DNA of 64,000 nt, from the NCBI RefSeq assembly GCF_030406725.1, contig NZ_CP129107.1:620001-684000 (forward strand), in the 5' to 3' direction. A program made the position numbers and the translations under genes. The notes beneath the pieces were generated by a model. The model was not told the DNA's origin. It saw only the letters and a list, made by a program, of their open reading frames with translations, and searched no databases. The stretch comes from Alteriqipengyuania flavescens. GTDB taxonomy: Bacteria > Pseudomonadota > Alphaproteobacteria > Sphingomonadales > Sphingomonadaceae. Of this stretch, positions 60,915-64,000 are shown piece after piece. The number at the start of each line of letters is the position of its first letter. Position 1 is the stretch's first letter.

Positions 60915-61364
60915 ATGAAAATGAAGACTATTTCCCTGCTGGCCTTGTCCGCTGCAAGCCTTTGCGCATGCGCCACGCTGGAAGAAAGCGCGGCCGAACT
61001 CGTCGCGCAGACCTACGATGCCGAACTGACCGGCGGACAGATCGTGGGCGCGGGCGATCCGGATGGTTTCGCCACCTTCGAAGTCACCGTTTCGGACGAG
61101 CTCGGCCAGGTCTGCTACGACCTCAACGATGAACGCAACCTCGGCACCGTGACCGCCGTGATGCTGCACCGCGGGGCGGCCGGCACCAACGGCCCGATGA
61201 TTGCCAATTTCGACCGCAACGAGCAGAACGGGTACCAGGATTGCCTCGATACGCCGGACTGGGTCCAGGGCTTCATCGAAGCGGACCCGACCGGCTTTTA
61301 TGTCATGGTCCACACTGCGGATTACCCGAACGGCGCCGTTCGCGGCCAGGTCGACAGGGATTGA
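60915..61364 (+). CDS. CHRD-like domain lipoprotein
   Basis: This 149-aa lipoprotein (lipobox SLCAC at about residues 14-18) has a CHRD-like beta-domain: YDAELTGGQIVGAGDPDGFATFEVTVSDELGQVCYDL and a C-terminal GFYVMVHTADYPNGAVRGQV. The final HTxxYPNGAIRGQ motif is characteristic. Two internal Cys may pair. GGAGGAAA precedes the start. CHRD proteins are poorly characterised; extracellular adhesion or metal binding is only a guess. Confidence 0.88.
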   Translation: MKMKTISLLALSAASLCACATLEESAAELVAQTYDAELTGGQIVGAGDPDGFATFEVTVSDELGQVCYDLNDERNLGTVTAVMLHRGAAGTNGPMIANFDRNEQNGYQDCLDTPDWVQGFIEADPTGFYVMVHTADYPNGAVRGQVDRD

Positions 61365-61385
61365 TCGAATGGCGCGATCCGGCGC

Positions 61386-61958
61386 ATGATGGCTTTGTCG
61401 GCCGATCCCGCCGGGTCGCTCCCCCCATGGGCACAGGACCTTCTGCATCTGTGGTTCCACCAGATGTCGGGCGCGGACTGGTTCCGCAAGAACGACGCGG
61501 TGGATGCGATGCTGGCGCGGCGCTTCGGCCGCTGGCTGGAAGCATTGCTAGGCCGGCCCGCGCAGGAATTCCTGACCTCGCCGCGCATGGCGCTGGCCGC
61601 CGTCCTTCTGTTCGACCAGGTCCCGCGCAACACGCAGCGCGGCAGCGCGCGCAGCTTTGCCGCCGATCCTCCGGCCGTTTCCATCACCCGCGGCGCCATT
61701 ACGCGCGGATGGCACTGCGCGATGGACCGGGACGAGCGCCAGTTCCTCGCCATGCCGCTGATGCATAGCGAGGATATTCGCGACCAACGGCTGAGCCTTG
61801 CCTATTTTGCGAAATGGCATCCCGGCACCCTGCCGTTTGCGCGGAGCCACTGGTGCATGATCGCGCGCTTCGCGCGCTTCCCGCATCGCAACGACGTGCT
61901 GGGCCGCAGGGCGACGCCGAAAGAGCAGGCGGCCATCGACGCGGGCTTCAGCCGGTAA
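61386..61958 (+). CDS. DUF924 family protein
   Basis: This 190-aa alpha-helical protein matches DUF924: LLHLWFHQMSGADWFRKNDAVDAML near the start, AALLFDQVPRNTQRGSARSFA, and QFLAMPLMHSEDIRDQ. The family resembles TPR-like or ureidoglycolate-hydrolase-associated proteins but has no established activity. It starts 21 nt after the CHRD-like gene; ATG 61389 is an alternative. It abuts the MATE gene tail to tail with no gap. Confidence 0.9.
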   Translation: MMALSADPAGSLPPWAQDLLHLWFHQMSGADWFRKNDAVDAMLARRFGRWLEALLGRPAQEFLTSPRMALAAVLLFDQVPRNTQRGSARSFAADPPAVSITRGAITRGWHCAMDRDERQFLAMPLMHSEDIRDQRLSLAYFAKWHPGTLPFARSHWCMIARFARFPHRNDVLGRRATPKEQAAIDAGFSR

Positions 61959-63326
61959 TCACGCGCTGCTTGGCAGCACCTTGCCCGCCGGTTCGCGCAT
62001 CACCCACCATGCCAGCAGCGCGGCGGCAAGCCCGGTGACGATGTTTGCCGCAAGCTCGCTCGCGTAAATCGCGTCGGCACCCCATTGCGGGCGGAGGAAC
62101 CAGGCGACCGGGATCATCACCAACGCGACGCGGGCGATGGACTGGCCCAGCGCCAGCCCCGCGCGGTCGATCGCATTCATCGCTCCGTTGACGATGATGA
62201 ATACGCCGAACCCGCCATAGCCCCACGCGGAGATGAGGATGAAGCGCGCCAGTTCCTCGCGCACCGCCGCATTGTCACTGAACAGGCTCGCGATGGGCTC
62301 GCGCAGCAATACGATCAGCGCGGCCACGGCGAGGCCGTAGACGAGGCTGAAACCGCCCGCCCAGCGGATCGCGGCGCGCGCGCGGTCGACCTTGTCGGCG
62401 CCGTAATTCTGACCGACGATCGCGCCGATGGAACTCGACAGGCCGAGCAGCGGCACGATGGCGAAGCTCTGCACCCGGCCCCCCGCCCCGAAAGCGGCGA
62501 CGGCATCCTGCCCGGCGCTGGCAACGAAAGCGGTCAGGATCGACAGGCCGACGGGGTTGATCGAGTTAGAGAACGCGGCCGGCCCCGCCACGCGGGTCAG
62601 CGCGCCGGTGTCGCGCTTGACGCTGCAATGCCGGATGTCGCCGGGTGCAAAAGTGATTTCGCTCGTCTGCAGCATCGCAAAGCCCACCACGACGGACACG
62701 ATCCAGCTGGCGATGGTGGCATAGGCGGCGCCGGCGATGCCGAAGCCTTCGAAGCCGAATGCCCCGGTGATCAGGATCGGATCCAAGATCCAGTTGACCA
62801 CCGCCATGGTGATCAGGATCGCCATCGACCGCTTGGCCGCGCCCTGCGCCCGCAGCGCGCCGTTGACGCCCATCATCGCCGGCAGGGCGGCGAAACCGAG
62901 CGCGTAGGGAAACATGTAGGCATCGACCAGCGGCAGCAGCTCCGCATCGGCCTGCATCAGCTGGAACAGCGGCTGGCGTACCAGCAGCAGGATCGCCGCC
63001 AGCGCCACGCCGATGCCCGCGGCCAGCAGGAAGCCCAGGTTGGCGAGCCCGCGCGCATGGTCCTCGTCGCCCCGACCCAGCGACCGGCTGACGACCGACG
63101 CGACGCCCACCATCACGCCCACGCCCAGGCTCGACAGGGCCTGCGTGACCGGGAAGATGAAGCTGACCGCTGCCAGCTCCGCCGAGCCGAGCTGGCCGAT
63201 GAAATAGGCGTCGATGATGCCGATCGACATGATCGCCGCAACGCCCACGATCATCGGCGCGGTCTGCGAGACGAGATGCCGGCGGATCGAGCCCGTGGTC
63301 AGCCGGGCGGACTTGCTTTCGCTCAT
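61959..63326 (-). CDS. MATE family efflux transporter
   Basis: This 455-aa protein with 12 TM helices arranged as two six-helix repeats has TAPMIVGVAAIMSIGIIDAYFIGQLGSAELAAVSF at the start and VRQPLFQLMQADAELLPLVDAYM in the first half. The inter-repeat symmetry (LSSSIGAIVGQNYGA) is typical of MATE/NorM exporters driven by H+ or Na+. The substrate is not predictable. The ATG overlaps the stop of the endonuclease III-like pseudogene by 4 nt. Confidence 0.93.
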   Translation of the reverse strand: MSESKSARLTTGSIRRHLVSQTAPMIVGVAAIMSIGIIDAYFIGQLGSAELAAVSFIFPVTQALSSLGVGVMVGVASVVSRSLGRGDEDHARGLANLGFLLAAGIGVALAAILLLVRQPLFQLMQADAELLPLVDAYMFPYALGFAALPAMMGVNGALRAQGAAKRSMAILITMAVVNWILDPILITGAFGFEGFGIAGAAYATIASWIVSVVVGFAMLQTSEITFAPGDIRHCSVKRDTGALTRVAGPAAFSNSINPVGLSILTAFVASAGQDAVAAFGAGGRVQSFAIVPLLGLSSSIGAIVGQNYGADKVDRARAAIRWAGGFSLVYGLAVAALIVLLREPIASLFSDNAAVREELARFILISAWGYGGFGVFIIVNGAMNAIDRAGLALGQSIARVALVMIPVAWFLRPQWGADAIYASELAANIVTGLAAALLAWWVMREPAGKVLPSSA

Positions 63327-64000
63327 GGGGCGTTGCCTACGCCTCTTTCCCGATACCACAAGCACAGATCGCCGACCGGGCAGGTTTCGCATTTGGGCGC
63401 GCGGGCGGTGCACACGCGCTTGCCGAACCGGATCAGCCAGAAATGCCCATCGCGCATCGCCCACTCCGGCGCGCGCTGCTCGATCTAAGGGGCGGTGCCT
63501 ACCGCCGTCTTCGCATCCGTCAGGCCGATCCGTTTGCGCACGCGGTGGATGTGGGTTTCGACCGCAATCGTATCCTTGCCGAACGTGAAGCTGAGGACGA
63601 TGTCGGCGCATTTGCGGCCGATGCCGGGCAGGCCCATCCGCCCTTCGCACACATCGGGCACCACCCCGCGGTGTTCGGCCAGAAAGGCCTCGCAGAACCG
63701 GCGGATGGAGCGGGTCTTGTTGTTATAGAGCCCGCACGGCTTCATCGCCCTCGCGATATCCCTGTCGCCCACCTCCAGGATCGCTTCCGGCGTGGTCGCG
63801 AGCTTGAAGAGCGCTTTGATTGCCGCCGCCGTATTCCGGTCCAGCGACTAGGCGGACAGCATGCAGGATAAGCAGTAGCGGAAGGCGTGCGGCTGGCCCC
63901 CTGGACCCCTGGCACTTTTGGTGCGCCCGGGCATTGCCCCGGCCGGCCGGCGATAGACCTCCTCGACCTGCGGCTCGCTTAGCACGGCAGCGGGTCGTCC
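63323..64000 (-). pseudogene. endonuclease III (HhH-GPD) family pseudogene, cut by window end
   Basis: Read through, one minus-strand frame gives an endonuclease III-like protein: FRYCLSCMLSA(stop)SLDRNTAAAIKAL, MKPCGLYNNKTRSIRRFCEAFL, LPGIGRKCADIVLSFTFG, IAVETHIHRV and a 4Fe-4S loop CTARAPKCETCPVGDLC. It carries TAG at 63848-63850, where a conserved Gln (LSAQ) is expected, and TAG at 63485-63487 before IEQRAPEWAMRDG. The catalytic Asp of the VDTH motif is Glu. Frame is otherwise intact, with no shifts. The 5' end may lie beyond position 64000. It overlaps the MATE start by 4 nt. Confidence 0.8.

Noticed and set aside
63485-63850. Amber codons considered as evidence of recoding (TAG read as Gln)
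   Set aside because: Many TAG codons end normal genes in the window, for example hisC and the gene at 46427, and only one of the two replaces a Gln; decay is simpler.

Overview
This window is high-GC bacterial chromosome, densely packed and mostly housekeeping. Several features point to an alphaproteobacterium of the order Sphingomonadales, probably Erythrobacteraceae (Erythrobacter / Qipengyuania / Altererythrobacter-like). These are the very high third-position GC, the many GTG starts and 4-nt ATGA/GTGA overlaps, and the families present: DUF6356, MJ0042/zinc-ribbon protein, ftsEX-ydcF-plsC, TonB receptor, DUF2171, CaiB/crotonase/thiolase and YadA-like adhesin. The taxonomic call is inference from gene content; no rRNA is present.

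Layout. 0-1.7 kb: a glutathione transferase and two small exported proteins (-). 1.8-5.5 kb: a formaldehyde-detoxification run (+) of glutathione-dependent formaldehyde dehydrogenase, a glyoxalase-like protein, a CPBP membrane protease, S-formylglutathione hydrolase and an MsrQ-like haem membrane protein. 5.5-9.9 kb: an exported HhH protein, metXW (-), and divergent hisC-tyrA (+). 10-13 kb: ftsE-ftsX-ydcF-plsC (-), chained by 4-nt overlaps. 13-18.6 kb: a zinc-ribbon protein, tRNA-Leu(GAG), a decayed small gene, kbl-tdh threonine catabolism (-), then DUF6356, a thioesterase and an alpha/beta hydrolase (+). 18.6-24 kb: an SGNH-hydrolase lipoprotein, an HTH protein, and an acyl-CoA cluster (CaiB-type transferase and crotonase on -, thiolase on +) around a shared palindromic operator. 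24-31 kb: an Nmad3-like protein, putA, a UDP-sugar epimerase, dcd and a saccharopine-dehydrogenase-like protein. 31-35.5 kb: a His/Glu-rich TonB receptor (-), an Mpo1-like protein, tRNA-Gly(GCC), and a YbbN thioredoxin with a LON-domain protein (+).

35.5-40.3 kb is a seven-gene minus-strand operon: QueT-like transporter, argB, lipoprotein, YggT, folD, lipoprotein, MarC. 40.3-42.2 kb holds a nuclease, a 44-aa membrane protein and an M28 peptidase lipoprotein. 42.2-51.5 kb is the most unusual stretch. An AT-rich OLD-family ATPase/TOPRIM nuclease gene sits directly behind nrdB and uses a ribosome-binding site formed by the end of nrdB. nrdA lies about 4.4 kb further on, separated from nrdB by small genes, an EF-hand protein and a YadA-like adhesin whose frame is broken by two compensating 1-nt shifts. 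52-64 kb: a Tat-exported beta-helix protein, a beta-lactamase-like hydrolase, an alpha/beta hydrolase, nadB, an L,D-transpeptidase, an ABC ATPase, several small proteins, a MATE exporter and, at the window edge, an endonuclease III-like pseudogene with two amber codons.

The accessory or odd items are the OLD nuclease islet, the interrupted adhesin, a tandem palindromic insertion inside putA, a pair of GC-rich intergenic inverted repeats at convergent gene ends, and two decayed genes. No CRISPR array, insertion sequence, prophage or rRNA operon was seen.
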